Below are positions 1 through 6,224 of a stretch of 7,139 bases of DNA, piece by piece (the stretch's first letter is position 1; each line of letters opens with the position of its first letter). Source of the stretch: UBA2040 sp047637535 (lineage in GTDB: Bacteria; Bacteroidota; Bacteroidia; Flavobacteriales_D; Crocinitomicaceae); NCBI GenBank assembly GCA_047637535.1, contig JBLIKY010000116.1:1-7139 (forward strand), in the 5' to 3' direction. The position numbers were made by a program, and so were the translations under genes. The notes beneath the pieces are model-generated. The model made no database searches, had not been told where the DNA came from, and saw nothing but the letters and a program-made list of their open reading frames with translations.

Positions 1-713
1 CGTAAATTGAAAATTTCGTCAGTCATTGCTTGACCTTTAAAGAACACTTTTAATGAGTTTCTTAATGTTTTTCGTCTTTGGTTAAAACCTGCTTTGACTA
101 CGCGAATGAATAATTTTTCATCACAAGGTAATTCTGCTCTTCCATTTCGTGTGCATCGTATAACACCTGATTTAACCTTTGGTGGAGGGTTAAACATATG
201 TTCATCAATCGTAAAACAATATTCAATATCGTAAAAGGCTTGAGTTAAAACAGATATTATGCCGTACTTTTTACTACCTGGCGGCTCGGCAATTCGTTCG
301 GCCATTTCCTTTTGAAACATGCCCATGATTTCTGGAACAAACTCACGATATTCAATGCATTTAAAGACAATTTGTGAACTTATATTGTAAGGAAAGTTTC
401 CAACTACACCAAATTGTTTCCCCTTATAAAGTGTACTTAAGTCACATCTTAAAAAGTCTTCTTCAAAAATATTTCCAGACAGTTGCGGAAAATTAACTTT
501 CAAGTATTCAATTGAATCGGTATCAATTTCCATGACTTTCATCTCCAAATCACCTCGGTTAAAAAGTGCTTCCGTCAATGCCCCCATTCCTGGTCCCACC
601 TCGAGCACATCATTACACCCTTGATGATTTTTATATTGTTTTGCAATTTTCTCACACATGTTTTTGTCTGTCAAAAAATGCTGTCCGAGATGCTTTTTAG
701 GTCTAACTTTCAT
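1..713 (-). CDS. rsmA: 16S rRNA (adenine1518-N6/adenine1519-N6)-dimethyltransferase, C-terminus missing at window edge
   Basis: RsmA (KsgA) uses S-adenosylmethionine to dimethylate two adjacent adenines in the 3'-terminal helix of 16S rRNA late in 30S subunit assembly. I translated 237 codons from the minus strand; the family is usually about 260-280 residues, so only the end is missing. Visible motifs are GQHFL at residues 10-14, the SAM-binding loop VLEVGPGMGALT at 36-47, the acidic residue after strand 2 (MEID, 61-64), the catalytic NFPYNIS at 106-112 (the N-L/F-P-Y motif of N6-adenine methyltransferases), FQKEMAERIA at 133-142, NPPPKVKSGV at 175-184 and FNQRRKTLRNS at 210-220. The start ATG (713-711) gives the family-typical short N-terminus ahead of GQHFL. 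Its first base is also the last base of the stop codon of the upstream DUF4286 gene, so translational coupling is likely. The identification is firm. Confidence 0.96.
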   Translation of the reverse strand, partial: MKVRPKKHLGQHFLTDKNMCEKIAKQYKNHQGCNDVLEVGPGMGALTEALFNRGDLEMKVMEIDTDSIEYLKVNFPQLSGNIFEEDFLRCDLSTLYKGKQFGVVGNFPYNISSQIVFKCIEYREFVPEIMGMFQKEMAERIAEPPGSKKYGIISVLTQAFYDIEYCFTIDEHMFNPPPKVKSGVIRCTRNGRAELPCDEKLFIRVVKAGFNQRRKTLRNSLKVFFKGQAMTDEIFNL

Positions 714-1027
714 TAGGCTTTGAATTCTTCAACCACGGTCAACGTGGTTCTAAATGCGGCAAATTTACCTGACCATTTTTGATTAAAATCTTCTTGCAGG
801 GGAGCTGAAAACTTGCTTTGATATTCTTCAAGTTTGGCTTCGTTTGGCGAACAAAAAGTCGTAGCGTAAGTCACTCCACCTTCTTCTTCTCCGTGCACCC
901 TGCAAAAACGAGCGTCCAAAAAACAACCCGTTTGCATCACCTCTGGCAGGTGTTTTTTACGCATATAATGCAAAAAATCATCCTCAATGCTGGCGTCAAT
1001 ACTTACTGTAACGTTGTACAAAATCAT
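713..1027 (-). CDS. DUF4286 family protein, 104 residues, function unknown
   Basis: This is a small soluble protein of the DUF4286 family, known mainly from Bacteroidota and without an established function. The sequence opens MILYNVTVSIDASIEDDF, a beta-strand followed by a helix. Further on come a CRVHGEEEGGVTYATTF strand-turn-strand segment and a helix rich in Glu, Lys and Gln, and it ends in a strand (FRTTLTVVEEF). This alternation is compatible with a small ferredoxin-like alpha/beta fold, which is my inference. The reading frame stays open upstream to an ATG at 1180, but I chose the ATG at 1027 because the family N-terminus begins there and the extra 51 codons lie antisense to the divergent membrane-protein gene. 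The gene ends in a one-base TAATG overlap with rsmA, so the two are probably one transcription unit. That pairing suggests a link to ribosome or translation functions but does not prove one. Confidence 0.85.
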   Translation of the reverse strand: MILYNVTVSIDASIEDDFLHYMRKKHLPEVMQTGCFLDARFCRVHGEEEGGVTYATTFCSPNEAKLEEYQSKFSAPLQEDFNQKWSGKFAAFRTTLTVVEEFKA

Positions 1028-1030
1028 GCT

Positions 1031-1057
1031 CAAAATTAAGCAAAAAGAACTTCCCAA
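1031..1057 (-). promoter_or_regulatory. Candidate promoter for the DUF4286-rsmA unit, possibly leaderless
   Basis: Read on the minus strand, TAATTTTG (1038-1031) matches the Bacteroidota -7 element TAnnTTTG, and a TTG (1057-1055) lies 16 bases upstream as a possible -33 element. That spacing is slightly short for the lineage. The -7 box ends only three bases before the ATG at 1027, so transcription from it would start at or next to the start codon and give a leaderless mRNA. The match may be chance in AT-rich DNA. Confidence 0.35.
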
Positions 1058-1087
1058 TAAGACTTTAGACAGAATGATAATTTTAAG

Positions 1088-1095
1088 TAATTTCG
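1088..1095 (+). promoter_or_regulatory. Weak candidate -7 element for the DUF6427-like gene
   Basis: TAATTTCG differs from the Bacteroidota -7 consensus TAnnTTTG at one position and ends five bases before the chosen ATG at 1101. No TTG is present at the expected -33 distance. It is the best plus-strand candidate in the short divergent gap, but the support is poor. Confidence 0.2.
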
Positions 1096-1100
1096 TGACT

Positions 1101-2054
1101 ATGATTAAATGGTTTGTTGGTAATCGTCCTCTTGTGCTGGTGCTATTGCCCTTCGTGGTTGGCATTCTTGTGCTAATCAACCATCTTGATGATTATTACG
1201 TCTCTGATTTACCCATAAATTTTGGGTTATGGGGTCATCAAATAATACTTTCAAAAGGAATAATTTATACGATAGCACCTATTCTAATGCTTATAAACGC
1301 TATTCGACTCTCTCAATTATTTAATAGAAATTCATTTACCGATCATAATACCTATATAAGTTCGCTATTATTTGTCTTATTGCTTGCTCTTCTGCCTAGT
1401 TCAATGATTTCAAATTATATGGTCTTGGCACAAGTGTTTTTAGTTTTGGCCTTGTTTCAATTGTTTCATTTATTTCAAAACGAAGACGGTAGAAAGCGTG
1501 TGTTTAATGCCGGTATTTTTTTCGGTATTGCCGCGACATATGACAACTCGTTACTGACCTTTTTACCCTTCTTTTGGTTTTCTGTCTTAGTTATTCGACC
1601 TTTTAAGATTAGAGAACTCTCCCTATTATTGGCCGGGTTTATATTGCCTTTCATATACTCCATAGCCGCATCGAAGTTGATGGGCACAAACTTGACTTTT
1701 GGCTTCTTTACAGGGTTACAAAACAATTCAATCAGTAATCTTAATCAATTAATCACCCTATCCATAATCATATTAGCTGCGTTAATTGCCATATACTCTA
1801 TGATAACGCACAGTCAAAAGACCTCCATTCGCACAAAAAAATTATTGCGTATTCTAATGATTTGGGTTCTTTATTTTTTAATAATTGGGTTTGTTTTCTT
1901 TATCAAAACTGGAGACCTATTTGGATTCGGATATTTAATGATTCCAATCTCTCTCCTGCTTTCTTTGGGCTTCATTCTTAAAGAAACTCGCCGGATATCT
2001 CGCCTCTTCGCCTATATAGTAATGGTCTTTTTGGTTGTAAAAATTTTCCTTTAA
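1101..2054 (+). CDS. DUF6427-like polytopic inner-membrane protein, 317 residues
   Basis: This is an integral membrane protein resembling the DUF6427 family of Flavobacteriales, which has no known function. From the chosen start I count about ten hydrophobic segments, roughly at residues 10-28, 51-70, 86-101, 105-125, 150-165, 172-190, 216-233, 249-268, 275-293 and 300-317. A family-like stretch, FNAGIFFGIAATYDNS, lies near 135-150 and is followed by an RPFKIRE loop near 166-172. Charged loops are short and there is no large soluble domain, catalytic motif or signal peptide. The frame is open from an ATG at 987, but that start would overlap the divergent DUF4286 gene. ATG 1074 is also possible. 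I prefer 1101 because MIKWFVGNRPLVLVLLP resembles the usual family N-terminus, with a short polar head before TM1. Genes of this type sit near pur genes in related bacteria, as here, but no purine role is shown. Confidence 0.75.
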   Translation: MIKWFVGNRPLVLVLLPFVVGILVLINHLDDYYVSDLPINFGLWGHQIILSKGIIYTIAPILMLINAIRLSQLFNRNSFTDHNTYISSLLFVLLLALLPSSMISNYMVLAQVFLVLALFQLFHLFQNEDGRKRVFNAGIFFGIAATYDNSLLTFLPFFWFSVLVIRPFKIRELSLLLAGFILPFIYSIAASKLMGTNLTFGFFTGLQNNSISNLNQLITLSIIILAALIAIYSMITHSQKTSIRTKKLLRILMIWVLYFLIIGFVFFIKTGDLFGFGYLMIPISLLLSLGFILKETRRISRLFAYIVMVFLVVKIFL

Positions 2055-2072
2055 AAGAGCAAAAAGGGTCGT

Positions 2073-2090
2073 CAAAATTGACTAATTTTG
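2073..2090. repeat. Inverted repeat over the purQ promoter
   Basis: The arms CAAAATT (2073-2079) and AATTTTG (2084-2090) are perfect reverse complements around a four-base centre. The right arm is most of the putative -7 element. A second, overlapping inverted repeat, GTCAA-AA-TTGAC, occupies 2071-2082. Such symmetry at a promoter is compatible with an operator, but A/T-rich short repeats are common by chance. No regulator is identifiable from this window. Confidence 0.45.
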
Positions 2091-2105
2091 CAACTTGAAT
2101 AAAAT
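2078..2105 (+). promoter_or_regulatory. Promoter of purQ-purD
   Basis: TAATTTTG (2083-2090) matches the Bacteroidota -7 element TAnnTTTG and would start transcription near 2095-2098, leaving a leader of about 38 bases before the purQ ATG. No TTG lies at the expected -33 distance. The same DNA can also be read as a sigma70-like pair: TTGACT (2078-2083), then 16 bases, then TAAAAT (2100-2105). The 80-bp gap to the preceding gene supports a promoter here; which reading is used cannot be told. Confidence 0.55.
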
Positions 2106-2134
2106 GAGTTCTAAACTCCCAAAAAAATAGAAAA

Positions 2135-2827
2135 ATGAAATTTGGCGTTGTTACTTTTCCCGGTTCGAATTGCGATGAAGACATGGTTTATGTTTTAGAG
2201 TCTATCCTTGATCAAAAAGTTGAGAGACTTTGGCACAAAGATACTGACTTAAAAGGTGTTGATTTTGTCGTGCTTCCTGGTGGTTTTTCATACGGTGATT
2301 ACCTTCGTTCAGGTGCTATCGCTAAACTTTCACCTATCATGGGGTCGGTTATGGAGCATGCAAAACAAGGGAAATATGTGATGGGAATCTGCAACGGTTT
2401 CCAAATTCTTACTGAGTCTGGCTTGTTAGACGGCGCCCTTTTGCACAACGATACACAGAAATTTATCTGTAAGAACATTTATTTGAAACCAACTTCAAAA
2501 GAATCTGGAATCACTAAAGGTCTAAACAGAGAGAAATCGTATAAAATTCCTATCGCTCATGGTGAAGGTCGTTTTTATGCAGATGACGATACGATCAAAA
2601 GACTTATGGAAAATGACCAAGTCTTGTTTCAATATGTAGATGTTGACGGCAATGCAACGGCTGAAGCCAATCCTAATGGTTCGGTTAACAACATTGCTGG
2701 TGTTTGCAACGCTACTAAAAATGTATTTGGAATGATGCCTCACCCTGAACGTGCAGCAGATAGAGATCTTGCTAACGAAGACGGTCGTGCATTTTTTGAA
2801 TCAATATTAAAATACTGTTCCCTATAA
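2135..2827 (+). CDS. purQ: Phosphoribosylformylglycinamidine synthase subunit I (glutaminase subunit), 230 residues
   Basis: PurQ hydrolyses glutamine and passes the ammonia to PurL, which converts FGAR to FGAM using ATP, the fourth step of de novo purine synthesis in the cytoplasm. It is a class I (triad) glutamine amidotransferase. The nucleophile Cys86 lies in GICNGFQIL (84-92), and the other catalytic residues are His203 and Glu205 in MPHPERA (201-207). Also typical are FPGSNCDED (8-16), LPGGFSYGDYLRSGAIA (47-63) and HGEGRFY (142-148). The length matches stand-alone PurQ (about 225-230), so this is not part of the large single-chain PurL found in Proteobacteria. The start follows an A-rich stretch (AAAAAAATAGAAAA) rather than a Shine-Dalgarno sequence, which is usual in Bacteroidota. 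The stop is one base from the purD start, indicating an operon. The identification is firm. Confidence 0.97.
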   Translation: MKFGVVTFPGSNCDEDMVYVLESILDQKVERLWHKDTDLKGVDFVVLPGGFSYGDYLRSGAIAKLSPIMGSVMEHAKQGKYVMGICNGFQILTESGLLDGALLHNDTQKFICKNIYLKPTSKESGITKGLNREKSYKIPIAHGEGRFYADDDTIKRLMENDQVLFQYVDVDGNATAEANPNGSVNNIAGVCNATKNVFGMMPHPERAADRDLANEDGRAFFESILKYCSL

Positions 2828-2828
2828 T

Positions 2829-4109
2829 ATGAGAGTTCTTTTACTTGGTTCTGGTGGCCGTGAACACGCATTGGCTTGGAAAATAGCCAAAAGTTCAATT
2901 CTTGAAGCCCTATTTATTGCCCCTGGAAATGCCGGGACGAAAGAACACGGAACTAATGTTTCGATTTCTCCAAACGACTTCCCTGCTATCAAAGATTTTG
3001 TTCTTAAAGAAGCCATCGATATGGTAGTTGTCGGACCAGAAGACCCATTGGTTTTAGGTATTCACGATTACTTTCTTGCTGACGAAGAATTGAAAAAAGT
3101 AGGTGTTATAGGTCCTCAAAAAGAAGCTGCACAATTAGAAGGAAGTAAAGATTTTGCAAAGAAATTCATGGCTCGCCATAATATACCAACTGCTAAATAC
3201 GGGACTTTTACTAAAGAAACTTTAGAAGACGGATACAAGTTTTTGGATAAAATGAATTCTCCATATGTGCTTAAAGCCGATGGCTTAGCGGCAGGAAAGG
3301 GTGTTCTTATTTTAGAAGATTTAGTTGAAGCAAAAGCCGAACTCAAAAGCATGGTCGCAGACGCCAAGTTTGGTAAAGCTAGTTCGCGTGTTGTAATCGA
3401 ACAATTCTTAACCGGAATGGAATGCAGCATGTTTGTGATTACAGACGGTGACTCGTTCAAGATTCTTCCCGAAGCAAAAGATTACAAACGAATTGGTGAA
3501 GGAGATAAAGGATTGAATACTGGCGGAATGGGGGCAATTTCTCCTGTGCCGTTTGCTGATCGAACATTTAAAGACCGGGTTCTAAATCAAATAATTATTC
3601 CAACCGTTAAAGGGCTGCGAAAAGAAGAAATACCTTATAAAGGGTTTATCTTTTTTGGCTTGATAAATGTGAAAGGCGAACCTTATGTAATTGAATACAA
3701 TTGCAGAATGGGTGACCCAGAAACAGAAGTAGTTATACCTCGTTTAAAATCTGATTTATTGGATCTGTTTGAGGGTGTAGCTTCTAACACTTTGTCTGAA
3801 AGAGATGTTCAATTTGACGAAAGAAGCGTAGCTACGGTAATGATGGTTTCTGGCGGTTATCCTGAGGCTTACGAAAGCGGAAAACAGATTTACGGCTTGA
3901 GTTCAGTCTCAGATAGCATCGTCTTTCACGCAGGCACCAAAGCCGACGGACCAGCGGTTATGTCAGCCGGAGGTCGAGTTTTAGCTGTAAGTAGTTACGG
4001 TAAGAATCTTAAAACTGCTTTAGACACATCATACGCTTCCATAAAGCAAATCGAATTTGAAAAATCAAATTATCGTACAGACATCGGATTCGATGTTGTT
4101 GAAAGATAG
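2829..4109 (+). CDS. purD: Phosphoribosylamine-glycine ligase (GAR synthetase), 426 residues
   Basis: PurD joins glycine to 5-phosphoribosylamine with ATP to make GAR, the second step of IMP synthesis. The protein shows the full family layout: an N-terminal domain with GSGGREHA (7-14) and VVGPEDPLVLG (67-77); an ATP-grasp domain with LKADGLAAGKGV (148-159), PEAKDYKR (214-221), NTGGMGAISP (230-239) and the metal- and nucleotide-binding IEYNCRMGDPETE (288-300); and a C-terminal domain containing MMVSGGYPEAY (338-348), FHAGT (366-370) and SAGGRVLAVSS (379-389). The length of 426 is normal and no key motif is broken. The start ATG is one base after the purQ stop, so translation is probably coupled. 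Only 28 bp separate it from the next gene, with no terminator-like hairpin, so transcription may continue downstream. Confidence 0.98.
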   Translation: MRVLLLGSGGREHALAWKIAKSSILEALFIAPGNAGTKEHGTNVSISPNDFPAIKDFVLKEAIDMVVVGPEDPLVLGIHDYFLADEELKKVGVIGPQKEAAQLEGSKDFAKKFMARHNIPTAKYGTFTKETLEDGYKFLDKMNSPYVLKADGLAAGKGVLILEDLVEAKAELKSMVADAKFGKASSRVVIEQFLTGMECSMFVITDGDSFKILPEAKDYKRIGEGDKGLNTGGMGAISPVPFADRTFKDRVLNQIIIPTVKGLRKEEIPYKGFIFFGLINVKGEPYVIEYNCRMGDPETEVVIPRLKSDLLDLFEGVASNTLSERDVQFDERSVATVMMVSGGYPEAYESGKQIYGLSSVSDSIVFHAGTKADGPAVMSAGGRVLAVSSYGKNLKTALDTSYASIKQIEFEKSNYRTDIGFDVVER

Positions 4110-4137
4110 AAATTTTCGTATCTTCAACTCAAATTAA

Positions 4138-5394
4138 ATGGATACTTCCTCTCTGATTATCATATTGATAACCCTACTCTGTTCAGCGTTTTTCTCTGGA
4201 ATGGAGATAGGTTTTATTTCTTCTAACCGATTGAAAATTGAATTAGAAAGAAACAGAGGTACCGTTATAGGCAAGATTTTAGGTGGTTTCTACAAGAATG
4301 AGTCCCGATTCATAGCCATGTTGCTCTTGGGAAATAACGTGATGTTGGTCATCTTCGGTATTTTTGCAGCCATAGAGTTAGGAACCGTTTTTAATGGGCT
4401 TGGCATACATGGAGAAGCCACAATCCTTTTATTGCAAACTTTCTTTTCTACCATCGGTGTATTAATCGTTGCAGAGTTTTTACCTAAAGCATTGGTTCAG
4501 TTAAACCCTAACAGTTTTTTACGCGTTGCTGCGGTTCCAATGTACCTCGTTTACTGGGTGCTTTACTTGCCTACCGAGGTCGTCTTGTTTTTGAGTAATT
4601 TGATTCTTAAGCTATTAAAAACGGAAGAAGAAAACACCAAAAAAGTGTTTTCAAAAGTCGATTTAGAGCATTTTGTGCAGGACTTAAACGAAAGAATAAA
4701 AGAGGAGCAAGAATTTGGAAACGAGATGCAAATTCTTAAAAATGCGCTTGCCTTTTCGAGTGTAAAAGCTCGAGATTGTATGATTCCACGAACAGAAATT
4801 GTCGCTGTGGATGTGGATGAAGAAATCTCGACGTTGCATCAAAAACTTGTGCAAACAGGTTTGTCAAAAATCTTGATTTATAGCGGTTCCATCGACAATA
4901 TTATTGGGTACGTTCACTCGTTTGACATGTTTAAGCAGCCCGTGTCTATCAAGCAAATATTATTGCCAATCTCCTTTGTTCCCGAAGCGATTCCCGGCAA
5001 AGAATTACTTGAATTGTTTACCCAACAGTCTGGTAACATTGCAATCGTCGTTGATGAATATGGGGGCACGGCAGGTGTCATTACCATTGAAGATGTAATT
5101 GAAGAAATCTTTGGGGAAATTGAGGATGAGCATGATGTCGAAGACTGGAAAGAAGAAATTGTCTCAGACAACGAATGGGTTTTCTCGGGAAGGGCAGATA
5201 TTGATTATATCAATGATACCTATAACCTGGATCTTCCAGATTCTGACGAATACGAAACACTAGGCGGGTTAATAATTCATCATTTGGAGTCTATTCCTGA
5301 GACGGATGACACCTTAGAAGTTGATGCCTTTACTTTTACTATTGAAGTCGTAAGCGATCGGAAAATTGAATTGGTAAGAATCGTTAGGTCATGA
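4138..5394 (+). CDS. CNNM/CBS/CorC domain protein (hemolysin-family, putative Mg2+/Co2+ transporter), 418 residues
   Basis: This belongs to the widespread bacterial CNNM-CorC family (TlyC, YfjD, YhdP and similar), whose characterised members handle Mg2+ or Co2+ export. The old name hemolysin is misleading. Order of parts: a CNNM (DUF21) transmembrane domain with about four hydrophobic segments near 4-24, 58-80, 97-115 and 130-155, carrying FFSGMEIGFISSNRLK (18-33) and AEFLPKAL (112-119); a charged linker (about 162-195); a CBS pair beginning near DCMIPRTEIVAV (213-223) and ending in VVDEYGGTAGVITIEDV (304-320) and IEEIFGEIEDEHD (321-333); and a CorC_HlyC domain (about 345-418, WVFSGRADIDYIND onward). 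The family's more usual GEIIPK is AEFLPK here. Flavobacterial GldE shares this architecture, but no gldD lies beside it, so I do not assign gldE. The stop overlaps the next start in ATGA. Confidence 0.9.
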   Translation: MDTSSLIIILITLLCSAFFSGMEIGFISSNRLKIELERNRGTVIGKILGGFYKNESRFIAMLLLGNNVMLVIFGIFAAIELGTVFNGLGIHGEATILLLQTFFSTIGVLIVAEFLPKALVQLNPNSFLRVAAVPMYLVYWVLYLPTEVVLFLSNLILKLLKTEEENTKKVFSKVDLEHFVQDLNERIKEEQEFGNEMQILKNALAFSSVKARDCMIPRTEIVAVDVDEEISTLHQKLVQTGLSKILIYSGSIDNIIGYVHSFDMFKQPVSIKQILLPISFVPEAIPGKELLELFTQQSGNIAIVVDEYGGTAGVITIEDVIEEIFGEIEDEHDVEDWKEEIVSDNEWVFSGRADIDYINDTYNLDLPDSDEYETLGGLIIHHLESIPETDDTLEVDAFTFTIEVVSDRKIELVRIVRS

Positions 5395-6224
5395 AAGTTG
5401 TTCTTGTCCTTTTTGTAATACTAAGTTCACTTTCCAACGCCCAAACGATAATAAAGAGCCTTCCTGCTGAGTTAAATGAACTTTCAGGCTTGGTCTTTAT
5501 AAACGATACTTTGATGGCGGGACACAATGACGGCGGACACAAGCCCGAAATTTTCTTTGTTAATAAATCTGGTAAATGCGTGCACGTTTGCACCTTGACG
5601 AACGCAAAAAATAAAGACTGGGAAGACATCACAAAAGACGACAAAGGCAATCTCTACATCGGTGATTTTGGCAATAACGAAAACAAACGAACAGATCTTT
5701 GTGTCTACAAGGTTTCCATTGATAGTTGTCTTAAAAACAAGACTGTCAAAGCTCAAAAAATATCGTTTTCCTACCCAGAACAGACCGAGTTTCCTCCCGA
5801 AGAAGCGAATCTAAATTACGATGCTGAAGCTATGGCTTATTACAACGATTCGCTATATATTTTCACCAAATGTCGAACGCTACCGTGGACAGGTAGAAGT
5901 CTTGTTTATTCTCTTTCTGTGAACGAAAGTGAACAAAAAGCTCATTATCTAAACGGTCTTTTTGTTGGTCCAAGTGGTTGGTGGCAAGACGCAATCACAG
6001 CCGCAGATATTTCGGGGGACAGGTGTTATTTGTTAACTTACAATCGCCTAATGGTTTATCGAATTAAGAAGGGCCAACTCGATTTCGAAAAACGATTTTA
6101 TTTACAACCAATTACTCAAAAAGAAGCCATTGCTGTGTCAAAAAAAGGCGAAATATTTATCGGAGACGAATTGCACAAATTGCTCGGCGGCGGATATTTG
6201 TATCAACTAAAAGCAAACGAATGA
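5391..6224 (+). CDS. Secreted beta-propeller-like protein of unknown function, 277 residues
   Basis: I do not recognise a named gene. The N-terminus MKVVLVLFVILSSLSNAQT is a classic signal peptide, probably cut after Ala17, with no lipobox cysteine, so the mature protein should be periplasmic or exported. The body has spaced blade-like motifs: ELSGLVFINDTLMAGHNDGG (30-49), DWEDITKDDKGNLYIGDFGN (76-95), YDAEAMAYYNDSLYIFTK (143-160), ITAADISGDRCYLLTYN (202-218) and EAIAVSKKGEIFIGDE (245-260). Strands ending in LYIGD, LYIFTK, CYLLTY and IFIGDE suggest a beta-propeller, loosely like SdiA-regulated or NHL-type proteins common in Bacteroidota. Six cysteines (63, 67, 104, 113, 161, 212) remain after cleavage and could form disulfides. 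There is no C-terminal type IX secretion domain. It overlaps both neighbours by ATGA, so it is co-translated with the CorC-like protein and the HAD phosphatase. The ligand or substrate is unknown. Confidence 0.8.
   Translation: MKVVLVLFVILSSLSNAQTIIKSLPAELNELSGLVFINDTLMAGHNDGGHKPEIFFVNKSGKCVHVCTLTNAKNKDWEDITKDDKGNLYIGDFGNNENKRTDLCVYKVSIDSCLKNKTVKAQKISFSYPEQTEFPPEEANLNYDAEAMAYYNDSLYIFTKCRTLPWTGRSLVYSLSVNESEQKAHYLNGLFVGPSGWWQDAITAADISGDRCYLLTYNRLMVYRIKKGQLDFEKRFYLQPITQKEAIAVSKKGEIFIGDELHKLLGGGYLYQLKANE

Noticed and set aside
987..1100. Longer start (ATG 987 or 1074) for the DUF6427-like protein
   Set aside because: The extra residues are polar or irregular and do not resemble the family N-terminus. 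The 987 start would overlap the divergent DUF4286 gene. ATG 1074 cannot be fully excluded.
1028..1180. A 51-codon upstream extension of the DUF4286 frame with a hydrophobic stretch that could look like a signal or membrane segment
   Set aside because: It lies antisense to the start of the divergent membrane-protein gene and precedes the family-typical N-terminus MILYNV. The hydrophobicity is a by-product of AT-rich DNA.
3116..3460. Antisense open frame of 114 codons opposite purD, and similar shorter ones opposite the DUF6427-like gene, purQ, the corC-like gene, the secreted-protein gene and the HAD gene
   Set aside because: Each lies opposite a well-supported gene, has no recognisable motif and no promoter or overlap context of its own.
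4110..4137. Possible promoter in the purD to corC-like gap (TATCTTCA)
   Set aside because: It matches the -7 consensus poorly, has no -33 TTG, and the gap is only 28 bp, so read-through from the pur genes is simpler.
4630..4652. Eight-base perfect inverted repeat GAAAACAC/GTGTTTTC with a seven-base loop
   Set aside because: It is inside the corC-like coding region at the charged linker, is not followed by a T run, and is A/T-rich. Most likely chance from Lys/Glu/Asn codons.
4138..5394. Assignment of the CNNM/CBS/CorC protein as gliding-motility GldE
   Set aside because: The domain layout is shared, but gldD or other gliding genes are absent next to it and the sequence reads as a general CorC/TlyC-type member.
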